DNA from: Saprospirales bacterium
Lineage (GTDB): Bacteria; Bacteroidota; Bacteroidia; Chitinophagales; Saprospiraceae
Length of the DNA stretch: 64,000 nucleotides
Direction: 5' to 3'
Assembly: GCA_016719895.1 (NCBI GenBank)
Contig: JADJYG010000005.1
Span: forward strand, 62,001-126,000
Below, in pieces: positions 1 to 8,658 of this stretch. Positions within the stretch are counted from its first letter, which is position 1. Each line of letters begins with the position of its first letter. The notes beneath the pieces were generated by a model. The model saw only the letters and a program-made list of their open reading frames with translations. It ran no database searches and was not told the origin of the DNA. Position numbers and translations under genes: made by a program.

Positions 1-1968
1 GAAAAAGGCGATGAGGGAGTAAAAATCACCGCCGGATGGGGCAGTAACGTAAAAGGCTCCTGGCGCAACGACCGCTACACCGCCGAAATCGTTTTTATGG
101 ACCAGCTCCTTGCCGTCATGCCTTTCGAGGTTGGCGCCGATTGGGAAGAAGGCGTCAACGGTGTCTGGCTGCCCGACAAGGGCCAACAAATATACCTGCA
201 GCCGGAAGCCGAGGATATCGAATCCTTCGAAGAGGTGTTGTCCCGCCTCGATGCCCTCATAGGGCTCTCCGAAATCAAGCAAAAAGTACGCGAACACGCC
301 CAGTACCTGCAGTTTCTCCAACTGCGCAAGGATAAAGGCTTCCAGGAAAAAGACAGCATCAACGTCCATTCTGTATTTATCGGCAATCCCGGTACCGGCA
401 AAACCACCGTGGCTAAAATGATGGGCCGTTTGTACAAAAAAATGGGGCTGCTCAGCAAGGGGCATGTGCACGAAGTGGACCGTACCGACCTCGTGGGCGA
501 ATATATCGGCCAAACAGCGCCCAAGGTAAAAGACGCCATCGAAATGGCCCGCGGCGGCGTACTTTTCATCGACGAAGCCTATGCCCTGGCCCGCTCTGCC
601 GAAGATTCCAAAGATTTTGGCAAGGAGGTGATCGAAATTCTGGTTAAGGAACTATCCAATGGCCCGGGCGACCTGGCGGTGATCGTGGCCGGCTATCCGA
701 AGGAAATGAAAACCTTCCTCGACTCCAACCCGGGACTGCGCAGCCGCTTTAAGATGACCTTTGAATTTGCCGATTACCTGCCGCAGGAACTCAGCGCCAT
801 CGCCGAGTATGCTTGCCGGGAAAAGGAAATCCTGCTCGCCAAAGAGGCCGGCACCCTGGTCGATGAAATCATAACGGAAGCCTACCGCCGGCGCGACCGC
901 TCGTTCGGAAATGCCCGCTTTGTGTACGACCTGCTGGACAAAGCCAAGATTCAACTCGGCCTGCGCCTTATGGCCAACCCCGACGTGCGCAACCTGCCGC
1001 CGGAAGCCCTCAAAATCGTGCTGCGCGAGGACATGGAAAAAGTTCAGGTCGCTGCCAAGCGCCCGCTCCCGAATATTCCGGTCGACGAAAACCTGCTGGC
1101 TTCCGCCATGCACGAACTCGATAGCCTGATCGGCATGCAGGAGATCAAAAAAGACATCCGCGAGATGGTCCATCTCGTGCGGTTCAACCGCGAAACCGGC
1201 CGCGACGTACTGGGCCGCTTCTTCCTGCACACCGTGTTTGTCGGCAACCCCGGCACCGGTAAAACGACCGTGGCGCGTATCCTGACCAAAATTTACAAAG
1301 CCCTCGGCGTGCTCGAACGAGGCCACATGGTAGAAACCGACCGCCAGGGCCTCGTAGCCGGTTATGTCGGCCAAACGGCCATCAAAACCGCCGAACGCAT
1401 CGAGGAAGCCATGGGCGGCGTGCTCTTTATCGACGAAGCCTACGCCCTCACCAGCAGCGGCCGCGGCACACACGGCGATTTCGGCGACGAGGCCATCCAA
1501 ACCATGCTCAAACGCATGGAAGACCATCGCGGCGAATTTTTCGTGTTCGTAGCCGGCTATCCGGAAAATATGGACGCCTTCCTCAAGGCTAATCCCGGCC
1601 TGGCCAGCCGCTTTGATAAAGTGCTGCGTTTCGAAGACTATACGCCCGACGAACTGCTCGAAATCGCCCTCTTTATGTTCCAGCAAGAACACTATCGCGT
1701 AACGGAGGAAGCCCGCGAACACCTGGGTAAATACATGGCCTTTTTATACCAGTTCCGCGATAAATACTTTGGCAACGCGCGCACCGTGCGCCAAGTCGTG
1801 CTTGATGCCATCAAAAACCAGAACCTGCGCATCGCCCAGAACGCCGCCCGCGAAGACGACGTCGAGGGCCTGCATACCGTCGTACTCGACGATGTGGCGT
1901 CGTTTACATTTGACAAAGGAAAATTGTCGGTGTATCAGCGCCGCGGGATCGGGTTCGACCGGACCTGA
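1..1968 (+). CDS. Tandem AAA+ ATPase, CbbX/SpoVK type; 5' end outside window
   Basis: Probable protein-remodelling ATPase; its client is unknown. The frame is open from base 1, ahead of the first in-frame ATG at 97, so the N-terminus lies upstream and 655 codons are visible. Two AAA+ modules follow each other. Each has a Walker A GNPGTGKTT (bases 382 and 1243) and a Walker B LFIDEAYAL (about 562-588 and 1423-1449). Each is followed by a 'GNAR' stretch (GNARFVYDL, GNARTVRQV) typical of the CbbX/SpoVK/EccA branch. Both ATP sites look intact. No Rubisco, sporulation or ESX partner is visible, so family annotation should not be read as function. The gene ends 13 bp before the convergent Uma2-like gene. 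Confidence 0.9.
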   Translation, partial: EKGDEGVKITAGWGSNVKGSWRNDRYTAEIVFMDQLLAVMPFEVGADWEEGVNGVWLPDKGQQIYLQPEAEDIESFEEVLSRLDALIGLSEIKQKVREHAQYLQFLQLRKDKGFQEKDSINVHSVFIGNPGTGKTTVAKMMGRLYKKMGLLSKGHVHEVDRTDLVGEYIGQTAPKVKDAIEMARGGVLFIDEAYALARSAEDSKDFGKEVIEILVKELSNGPGDLAVIVAGYPKEMKTFLDSNPGLRSRFKMTFEFADYLPQELSAIAEYACREKEILLAKEAGTLVDEIITEAYRRRDRSFGNARFVYDLLDKAKIQLGLRLMANPDVRNLPPEALKIVLREDMEKVQVAAKRPLPNIPVDENLLASAMHELDSLIGMQEIKKDIREMVHLVRFNRETGRDVLGRFFLHTVFVGNPGTGKTTVARILTKIYKALGVLERGHMVETDRQGLVAGYVGQTAIKTAERIEEAMGGVLFIDEAYALTSSGRGTHGDFGDEAIQTMLKRMEDHRGEFFVFVAGYPENMDAFLKANPGLASRFDKVLRFEDYTPDELLEIALFMFQQEHYRVTEEAREHLGKYMAFLYQFRDKYFGNARTVRQVVLDAIKNQNLRIAQNAAREDDVEGLHTVVLDDVASFTFDKGKLSVYQRRGIGFDRT

Positions 1969-1981
1969 CAGGTCGGCATCT

Positions 1982-2602
1982 TCACTTCAGCACCGCTCCC
2001 AGGCGCACTTCCAGTCCCAGCAGTACCCCCCCGCCCGACAGCGGTTCATCAAACGGGACGGTTTGGATATCGCCGTTTTCGGCGTACACGTAGGTGCGGC
2101 GGTTTTGCGGGTCGATCAGCCAACCCAGGCGGCAGCCGCAAGACAGGTATTCTTCCATTTTTTCACGCAGATCGGGCAGGGACTGGTCGTCGGAACGCAA
2201 TTCGACGACAAAATCCGGGGTAATGGGGGCGAATTTACGCCTTGCTGCCTCAGGCAAGGCGTCCCAGCGTTCATTGGAAATCCAGGCCACATCCGGGGAG
2301 CGGTTGGCGCCATTGGACAGATTGAAGCCGGTGGAGGAGTCGAAGACTTTTCCAAGTTGGTATTTCCGATTCCAAAACACAAATTCAGCGACAATTTCGG
2401 CGTTTCGATTGCCGGTTTCAGATCCGGTGGGGGGCATAATCAGGATATTTCCGTTTGGGTTGCGTTCGATGCGGAGTTCGGGGTTTTCCAGGCAAAAAGC
2501 ATAAAATTCATCGTCCGTCATCCCCGGGTCCGACAGGGTAACCGGGCCGCCGTTGCGGAACAAAAGCCGGAGATCGGAGAAGCTGGCCAGCGTGGAAGTC
2601 AT
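1982..2602 (-). CDS. Uma2 family (DUF820) endonuclease-like protein
   Basis: A 206-residue protein of the Uma2/DUF820 family, which has a PD-(D/E)XK restriction-endonuclease-like fold; its biological role is unknown. Visible family motifs are PDVAW (core aspartate), DFVVELRS (the acidic E strand) and GWLIDP near the C-terminus. They occur in the normal order and spacing. ATG at 2602 is preferred over the in-frame GTG two codons upstream. The gene is convergent with the AAA+ ATPase and stands alone as far as the patatin gene. Members are multicopy in some Bacteroidota and cyanobacteria, so it may be one of several paralogues in this genome. Confidence 0.88.
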   Translation of the reverse strand: MTSTLASFSDLRLLFRNGGPVTLSDPGMTDDEFYAFCLENPELRIERNPNGNILIMPPTGSETGNRNAEIVAEFVFWNRKYQLGKVFDSSTGFNLSNGANRSPDVAWISNERWDALPEAARRKFAPITPDFVVELRSDDQSLPDLREKMEEYLSCGCRLGWLIDPQNRRTYVYAENGDIQTVPFDEPLSGGGVLLGLEVRLGAVLK

Positions 2603-2647
2603 GAACACATGCTTTTGTACGAAACAAAGATAATGCGTTTGTACGTA

Positions 2648-3709
2648 TCAACCCAACAGCGTATCTGCAACCCGCTCCAGTTGCGAATCCAGGTCATACG
2701 CGTTTTGAATACCCGCCTGGTTCAGTGCTTCCAGGTTATGGTCCGTTACACAATCCATATCGTCGCTGGCCGTAAACAGCTGTGGCATGATCCGGATGTA
2801 TTGATCGGATTTGCCGATGGCGGCGTATAACTTGCGGAGTTGATAATCCACGGTTTCCGACACGCCGGTCATCATGATATCGATAATAGGCGCCACCCAC
2901 GAAATCAGGCCCCAGGCTTGTGCTTTCTGGAAAAAATAAGGCTTTTTAATCGCACCTGTGCCAATCGAAAGGATAAACATTTGCGAAGGGTTGAGCAATT
3001 GAGGTTCGCCGGATTCATCGCGCGGACCAAATAATTTAAGCGCTTCGATAACGGCGCACATGGTTGGGTTATTGGCAAACAAGCCGCCGTCGATGGCATT
3101 GGTCGTAAGCCCGCCCAGCGATTCGATGCGGCGCGGAGGAAAATACGTTGGCGCTGCCGAGGTGCAGCGCGCCACGTCGCGTACGTAATAATCGTACATA
3201 TTGCCTTTTTCCCGGGCATCATGCGAGGTAAAAAAGATCGTCCGGCGTTTTTCAATATCATAGCTGGTGATCAGGCAGGGGCGGAGCAGTTGGCTCAGGC
3301 GGGCGTCTCCGAATTTTTTTGCAAGGATGCTTTCAATGCTTTCGCCGGTGTATTTGGCCCAACGAAAAGCAGGTATTCCCGGAATACGGCCGGAAACGGT
3401 TTTGGCAAAAATTATTTTTCCATTGTTGCGGTACAAGTCAATGGCATCGTGCGCGCCAAACATCGGATGGCCCGGGTCGTCGGGGTGTGGGGTGAGCAGC
3501 GCACAGGCCAGAATGCCGCCGGTGGAGGTGCCGGCCACCATGTCGAAAAAATCAGCCAGGCGGAGCGGCTTGTCCGGCGCTTTGCCGCCGTTTTGCGCCG
3601 ACCAGCGTTCATTGAGTTTATTTTCCAGGGCCGCCAGGATATGCGCGCTTAACAAGCCGCGGATACCACCCCCATCAAGGCTCAGGATGCGAAAAAGTCG
3701 CTTTTTCAT
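2648..3709 (-). CDS. Patatin-like phospholipase
   Basis: A 353-residue acyl hydrolase of the patatin/CapV-like superfamily with a Ser-Asp dyad. The oxyanion-hole motif DGGGIRG sits at residues 12-18, the nucleophile elbow GTSTG at 60-64 (Ser62), and the dyad motif DGG at 207-209. No signal peptide or membrane segment is seen, so it is probably cytosolic or membrane-associated from inside. The frame stays open far upstream, but that extension overlaps the lipoprotein gene antisense to nothing useful and lacks homology. ATG at 3709, directly before KKRLFRILSLDGGG, is the natural start. No cyclic-nucleotide synthase is adjacent, so a CBASS effector role is not supported. Confidence 0.9.
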   Translation of the reverse strand: MKKRLFRILSLDGGGIRGLLSAHILAALENKLNERWSAQNGGKAPDKPLRLADFFDMVAGTSTGGILACALLTPHPDDPGHPMFGAHDAIDLYRNNGKIIFAKTVSGRIPGIPAFRWAKYTGESIESILAKKFGDARLSQLLRPCLITSYDIEKRRTIFFTSHDAREKGNMYDYYVRDVARCTSAAPTYFPPRRIESLGGLTTNAIDGGLFANNPTMCAVIEALKLFGPRDESGEPQLLNPSQMFILSIGTGAIKKPYFFQKAQAWGLISWVAPIIDIMMTGVSETVDYQLRKLYAAIGKSDQYIRIMPQLFTASDDMDCVTDHNLEALNQAGIQNAYDLDSQLERVADTLLG

Positions 3710-3807
3710 TAGATTTATGCTGTTTATTGTATACAAAAGAAAAATCTGGCGGCAAATATAGGGCGCCAGGTAGTTTTCAGGTTTTTTGTTGGCTGTTTTC
3801 CATCCGC

Positions 3808-4590
3808 TCACCACTCCAGCGCCCGGGTCACGCGTTGAACGGCCGTGCCGGGGGTGCTGCCGGCCGCCGGGGGCCAAAGTTGGTTTAGGCGGCTGCCGGA
3901 AACGAGCCTGGGTTGTATCGTGTCGCAGAAAAAAAACTCCAGTTTGGTGTGGAAAACACTGTCGAGCCCTTTCATCACAGGGCCCATATCGCGCAGGTCG
4001 TACTCGTCCTGTTCTGAAAAACCGGCTTCCTCCAGGAGCAGCCCGGGCGCGGCGCTTCCGGGTTGCTCCATGTACCGGAAGCGGAGGTATACCTGTTGGC
4101 CCTTGTATTTTTCCAGTTGCATATACACGGTACCGGTCTGACCAGGCACTGTTCGCGGACCGGGCGGCATACAGTAGTAATAGCCGCGCAGGAGCTGTTG
4201 ATCGCGGTTTATAGGGCTGGCCAGGTCGATGTCGAAGTTGCGCAAGTCGTTGGCAAGGCGAATTCCACGTTTGGTAGCCCAAACCGTCCGGCCGGAAAAA
4301 TACAACGCGCGGTTGCCTTCGAAAAACAGGAGGTAGATCGTTTTATCCAGTTCGGCATTATCCAGCTTGACTTCCGGGCAACTTTCGTAACTGGTAATCA
4401 GGTGGCCGTCCACCTTGCTTTTGCGGGTGCAAATTTTAAGCGCGTACACACCTTCCTGAAACGGCCGCAGCAGCGAATCGGGCAGGCTGGAAGCCTTTTC
4501 GAAATAGGTGAACGCCTTTCCGGAAAGCGTAAATTTCCGCTGACAGGCAAGGCTGGCGAGCAGCAGGCAACAGAACAAGAGCGGTTTCAT
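3808..4590 (-). CDS. Hypothetical lipoprotein
   Basis: A 260-residue protein that I do not recognise. ATG at 4590 opens a short hydrophobic leader (KPLLFCCLLLASLAC) ending in a probable lipid-modified cysteine, followed by QRKF. The lipobox is loose because Ser, not Leu, is at -3. No catalytic motif is apparent. The start lies 8 bp after the stop of the upstream secreted protein, so the two genes are probably co-transcribed. A longer upstream frame (to 4662) would run into that gene, so it was rejected. Confidence 0.6.
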   Translation of the reverse strand: MKPLLFCCLLLASLACQRKFTLSGKAFTYFEKASSLPDSLLRPFQEGVYALKICTRKSKVDGHLITSYESCPEVKLDNAELDKTIYLLFFEGNRALYFSGRTVWATKRGIRLANDLRNFDIDLASPINRDQQLLRGYYYCMPPGPRTVPGQTGTVYMQLEKYKGQQVYLRFRYMEQPGSAAPGLLLEEAGFSEQDEYDLRDMGPVMKGLDSVFHTKLEFFFCDTIQPRLVSGSRLNQLWPPAAGSTPGTAVQRVTRALEW

Positions 4591-4598
4591 AATGCGGT

Positions 4599-5540
4599 TT
4601 ATTCGATGAGCAATTTTGTATTCAGGTAATTCCAGTATTGGCCGCCCAGCATGAAGCGCCAACGGTAAATATTCGGGTGGTAGGCAATACGCATGCTGCG
4701 GTGGATCAAATCCTGCACGTCAAAACGGTTGTACAGGGAGGCGCTGAACGCCGCTCGCGACGGATGGATCACCGTCAGGCTTAGCCGGCCCTGATTGAAG
4801 GCCATTTGGTTCAGGTCGGAATACAGCGCATACCGCAACCGCAGGGCATTGGCCAGTTCGAAGGCGTCGCGGACAAATCCGGTGAATTTATCAAAGCGCA
4901 TGATCGTCTGATAGCGGGTAGGCTGTACGATCACATGCAGGAACCCGCCGCCAGTCCAGTACCGGTCGAACCCGTCCGATAAACCGATCAGGTTGAACGG
5001 CAGTCCATCGTTGTAGTAGCCTAGCATCACATCGCCCGAGCTGAGGCAGAGGGCGCCGATTTGTTGCGAGCGCCGGTGGTTGTTCCAGAGGAAATTGGTG
5101 GACAGGGTGAGGGAGTGCCGGTATGTGTTAATAATAGATTGGGCATAGTTGGGCGTCCAGGTATACACGGGCCTGGGGAAGGCGTAACTTCCCTGGCCAA
5201 TCGTCAGGGAAAACGCATTGACCAGGTCAAACTGGTGGTTGTTCTGATCGGAATATAACAAGCTGTTGCCCAAGCCGCCCCGGTATAGGTTGGCATTGAA
5301 TTGGTACACCACCAGGGCGTGATTGCCGACGTACCGCCCGACGCCGGCGTTCAGGCTGAGGGTATAGTTGGACGTGCGCCGGATGCCTATGTCCACGCGC
5401 AATTGAATGCCTAATCCGAATATAGTGGAATCCGCTGCGGTACCTGCTGCTGCCGGTTGTGCAGGCAGGGCGATGCCGGTAAGAAACCATGCGGCTAGCC
5501 GAAGCGCCCGCCGGAATACGTCTGGAGTTTTCATTTCCAT
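4599..5540 (-). CDS. Secreted beta-rich protein, weak resemblance to polymorphic toxin type 23
   Basis: A 313-residue protein with an N-terminal signal peptide ending near AQPAAAG. The rest is rich in Gly, Tyr, Asn and aromatic residues in alternating patterns. The stretch around 'GLSDGFDRYWTGGG' recalls proteins annotated as polymorphic toxin type 23 (Ntox23) in Bacteroidota, where a DG-DR-W-TGG motif is conserved. That assignment is from memory and weak; an outer-membrane barrel-like protein is the main alternative. ATG at 5540 is used and ATG 5534 is equally possible; the TTG further up is unlikely. It precedes the lipoprotein gene by 8 bp. Confidence 0.55.
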   Translation of the reverse strand: MEMKTPDVFRRALRLAAWFLTGIALPAQPAAAGTAADSTIFGLGIQLRVDIGIRRTSNYTLSLNAGVGRYVGNHALVVYQFNANLYRGGLGNSLLYSDQNNHQFDLVNAFSLTIGQGSYAFPRPVYTWTPNYAQSIINTYRHSLTLSTNFLWNNHRRSQQIGALCLSSGDVMLGYYNDGLPFNLIGLSDGFDRYWTGGGFLHVIVQPTRYQTIMRFDKFTGFVRDAFELANALRLRYALYSDLNQMAFNQGRLSLTVIHPSRAAFSASLYNRFDVQDLIHRSMRIAYHPNIYRWRFMLGGQYWNYLNTKLLIE

Positions 5541-5654
5541 GGTGGTTTTGGACAAAATTGGGTACTCTGCCGGGACAGTTGCTAATCCAACCGATTATTT
5601 ATCACTTAATTTTTGGCCGGTGTGTTATAAATTGCGCGGTAAACTTACATACTC

Positions 5655-8039
5655 ATGTACCGGCTATTCGATTGGATTGCCTTAAAAAGCCGGCCAAACC
5701 GGCGTGTATGGCCCTGGTTAGCGCTGGCGCTCGCCGCCGGTGTTTTTTGGCTGGCCAACCTGCGCAACGCAACGCCCGCCCCTTCGGAAAAACTGCCCGC
5801 TGTGGTGGATTTCAACTGGCATATCCGCCCTATCCTCAGCGACCGCTGTTTTACCTGTCATGGCCCCGATGAAAAAAAACGCCAGGCAGGGCTGCGGCTC
5901 GATACGAAAACAGGCGCTCTGGCGCCGCTGGACTCCCTGGAAACGCGCTTTGCTATCGTGCCCGGGCGCCCGGAAAAAAGCGAACTCGTACGCCGCATCC
6001 ACGCCGCTCACCCCGATACGGTGATGCCGCCGTCCGACTCCCACCTCACACTGACGGATTTTGAAAAAAAACTGCTCGTCCGCTGGATCGAACAAGGAGC
6101 GCCCTGGTCCGTGCATTGGGCTTATATTCCGCCCAAACGGCCGGCCGTGCCGCAGCTGCGCCGCTCCGGCTGGGGCCAATACGCCGTGGATGCTTTTATC
6201 TTGGAAAAAATGCAGGAGCACGGGCTCTCTCCCGCGCCGGAGGCCGACCGCCCCCGCTTGTTGCGGCGGGCCAGCTTCGCGCTCACCGGGCTTCCCCCCT
6301 CGCCGGCGCTGGCCGAACGCTTCCTGGCCGACGATCGACCGGACGCTTACGAACGCCTGCTCGATACGCTGCTGGCCTCGCCCGCCTACGGCGAACGCTG
6401 GGCGATGACCTGGCTCGACCTGGCCCGCTATGCCGACACCCACGGCTACCAGGACGACCTGCCCCGCACCATGTGGCCCTGGCGCGATTGGGTGATCAAG
6501 GCCTTCAACGAAAATATGCCCGTCGACCGCTTTGTCGGCTGGCAGCTGGCCGGCGACCTGGAGCCCGGCGCCACCAAAGAGATGCTGCTGGCCAGCGCGT
6601 TCAACCGCAACCACAAAATTACCCAGGAGGGTGGCGTGATCGACGAAGAATACCGGGTGGAATACGTGGCAGACCGCACCAACACCTTCGGAAAAGCTTT
6701 CCTGGGGCTGACTCTCGAATGCGCGCGCTGCCATGACCATAAGTACGACCCGGTTTCCATGCGGGAATATTACGGCGCCTATGCTTTTTTTAACCAGGTG
6801 CCCGAAAACGGCTTCGTGCCCAACCTGCAAACACCTCAGCCCTACATGGTGATCACGGCGGCCGACCTGGACGGTCCGCTCGCGTTTCTGAATGCCGGTA
6901 CAGCCCTCCAAAAGCCGGAAGATACCCTGCGCCAGATGATCATGCGCGACAGCGCCGGCATGCGTCAAACCCGGCGGCTCCACCGCGGCCAGTATGATCA
7001 GCCGCTCGAACCCGTACCCTTCGCCACACCCGCCGCCATTTTACCGTTCGATACCGCCCACTGGCCCCAAAACCGGCTCGGCCTTGCGCAATGGCTGTTT
7101 GATGCCCGCAATCCGCTTACGGCACGCGTATGGGTCAACCGGCTGTGGCAGGAAGTATTCGGCCGGGGAATTGTATTTACAGCCGAAAACTTCGGCGTGC
7201 AGGGCGCTTTGCCCACGCATCCTGAATTGCTGGACTGGCTGGCCGTCGAATTCTGCGAAAGCGGCTGGGACCAGAAACACATCCTGCGGCTGCTCCTGCA
7301 ATCGGCCACCTTCCGCCAATCGGCCGTGGCCAGCGCACGCCAGCAAACGGCCGACCCCGAAAACCGCTGGCTGTCGCGCAGCGCGCGTATCCGGATGCCC
7401 TATGAATTTATCCGCGACAACGTGCTCGCTTCCAGCGGATTGTTGAATACGACCATCGGTGGGCCCTCGGCAAAACCCTGGCAGCCTCCGGGAATTTGGG
7501 AAGAAATATCCACGGAAAAATCGGCCAACGGTTTCCGCGGCGAGTATTCTTACCTTCCCGATACCTTGCCCGGCCGCATGTACCGCCGCAGTGTGTATAC
7601 GTACCAGCGCCGGACGATACCGCCGCCCACGCACCTGAGTTTTGATGCGCCCGTGCGCGATAACTGCGAGGTGCGGCGCACCCGCTCCAACACCCCGCTT
7701 CAGGCCCTCGTGCTGCTGAATGACCGGCAGGTGCTGGAAGCCGCGCGCGTGCTGGCTGGCCGCCTGTTGCACCATGCCCTGTTGGAATCGGCGGAAAAGC
7801 GCTTGCGCGAAGCCTTCCGTCGCATCCTGACCCGGGAGGCCGGAAAAAAGGAACTGCGCGACCTTATGGCATATTTTTCCGCCGAACGCGAGCGCTTCCG
7901 CAAAAACCCGGCTGCCGCACGGCAATTGTTAGCCGTGGGGGATTATCCGGCCGGGGCTTCCGGCGATCCCGCCGAACAGGCCGCCCTGATGCTGGCGGTT
8001 TGCGTCTTGTACAACCTGGACGAGGCGGTCACGCTCTGA
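5655..8039 (+). CDS. PSCyt1-DUF1549-DUF1553 cytochrome c-type protein
   Basis: A 794-residue protein of the Planctomycetes-type cytochrome family. An N-terminal membrane anchor (about residues 20-36) is followed by PSCyt1 with one haem c motif CFTCH (Cys65). Next comes DUF1549/PSCyt2, ending at CARCHDHKYDP (Cys356, a second CxxCH), then DUF1553/PSD1 (AHWPQNRLGLAQWL to near the C-terminus). The usual partner, a DUF1501 sulfatase-like protein, is not adjacent: the next gene is convergent. The LamG insert common in larger members is missing, which explains the short length. The enzyme function of this family is unresolved; a periplasmic redox role linked to polysaccharide use is often proposed. 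Confidence 0.88.
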   Translation: MYRLFDWIALKSRPNRRVWPWLALALAAGVFWLANLRNATPAPSEKLPAVVDFNWHIRPILSDRCFTCHGPDEKKRQAGLRLDTKTGALAPLDSLETRFAIVPGRPEKSELVRRIHAAHPDTVMPPSDSHLTLTDFEKKLLVRWIEQGAPWSVHWAYIPPKRPAVPQLRRSGWGQYAVDAFILEKMQEHGLSPAPEADRPRLLRRASFALTGLPPSPALAERFLADDRPDAYERLLDTLLASPAYGERWAMTWLDLARYADTHGYQDDLPRTMWPWRDWVIKAFNENMPVDRFVGWQLAGDLEPGATKEMLLASAFNRNHKITQEGGVIDEEYRVEYVADRTNTFGKAFLGLTLECARCHDHKYDPVSMREYYGAYAFFNQVPENGFVPNLQTPQPYMVITAADLDGPLAFLNAGTALQKPEDTLRQMIMRDSAGMRQTRRLHRGQYDQPLEPVPFATPAAILPFDTAHWPQNRLGLAQWLFDARNPLTARVWVNRLWQEVFGRGIVFTAENFGVQGALPTHPELLDWLAVEFCESGWDQKHILRLLLQSATFRQSAVASARQQTADPENRWLSRSARIRMPYEFIRDNVLASSGLLNTTIGGPSAKPWQPPGIWEEISTEKSANGFRGEYSYLPDTLPGRMYRRSVYTYQRRTIPPPTHLSFDAPVRDNCEVRRTRSNTPLQALVLLNDRQVLEAARVLAGRLLHHALLESAEKRLREAFRRILTREAGKKELRDLMAYFSAERERFRKNPAAARQLLAVGDYPAGASGDPAEQAALMLAVCVLYNLDEAVTL

Positions 8040-8071
8040 AGTGGGGCGAATTAAAAATTCACCTAAAAAAC

Positions 8072-8118
8072 AGGAGTCGCCCCGAATTTTTATTGTCATA
8101 ACATTCGGAGCGACTCCT
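8072..8118. terminator. Possible bidirectional terminator hairpin
   Basis: Inverted repeat AGGAGTCGC (8072-8080) / GCGACTCCT (8110-8118) with a 29-nt AT-rich loop, between the convergent cytochrome gene and methyltransferase gene. The right arm lies inside the last codons of the methyltransferase gene. The loop is long for an intrinsic terminator, so this is tentative. Confidence 0.3.
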
Positions 8119-8653
8119 GAAGGCCATACGCCTTGCACCGCACTTTCTTTCCCTTGGCCGTCAGTGCAAAATCCTCCCAAAGTAGTTCGAATGCGCCCGG
8201 CGTTTCCAGTTCGGGCCGCTTATGCGGCGTCAGGACGAGCAGCAGCGGCGCTGCCTGAAGCAGGCTTTGACACAGCGAAAAGAGGTCTTTGCCTGGGCAT
8301 AGGTGCAGAGCGAAGGAGCAAATGACCAGGGAATAGGTACCAGGCAGACCCCGGCGGATGACGTCTTTGAACGACAGTTCCAGGCAGGGCAGGCCGGTGC
8401 GTTCGCGGTACAGGGCGTGGGTGTAGGGGTCGCAGCCGGTAATGAGCCGGATGCCCAGCCCCTGCAGTACCTGCGTGGCTTCGCCGCCGCCGGCGGCAAA
8501 ATCGAGCACGCCGCCGGCGGTGTCGAGCCGGGGAATATGCCGTTCCAGCAGCAGCCGGATTTCCGAAAAATGCGGATTTTGATACGCCCCGGCATGGTCG
8601 CGGTAGTATCCGTCGACGCCGTGCGCGTCGTAGAGCGGGCGTATGGCGGGCAT
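8096..8653 (-). CDS. Class I SAM-dependent methyltransferase
   Basis: A short (185-residue) Rossmann-fold methyltransferase of unknown substrate. The SAM-binding motif I is VLDFAAGGGEAT (about residues 49-60), the acidic end of strand 2 is GCDPYTH, and the motif IV region is YSLVICSFALHL. It begins 5 bp downstream of the mlaD-like gene stop, so it is the last gene of the amidase-mlaD-methyltransferase transcript. Nothing in the sequence identifies the acceptor. Confidence 0.8.
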   Translation of the reverse strand: MPAIRPLYDAHGVDGYYRDHAGAYQNPHFSEIRLLLERHIPRLDTAGGVLDFAAGGGEATQVLQGLGIRLITGCDPYTHALYRERTGLPCLELSFKDVIRRGLPGTYSLVICSFALHLCPGKDLFSLCQSLLQAAPLLLVLTPHKRPELETPGAFELLWEDFALTAKGKKVRCKAYGLQESLRML

Positions 8654-8658
8654 TGGTC

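Noticed and set aside
652..1722. Large antisense frame in the AAA+ gene
   Set aside because: A codon-bias shadow of the real gene; no domain or start support.
2648..3709. CBASS effector (CapV) reading of the patatin gene
   Set aside because: No CD-NTase or other CBASS gene is adjacent.
3710..4282. N-terminal extension of the patatin protein
   Set aside because: It overlaps the lipoprotein gene on the same strand in another frame and lacks family similarity; ATG 3709 precedes the first conserved motif.
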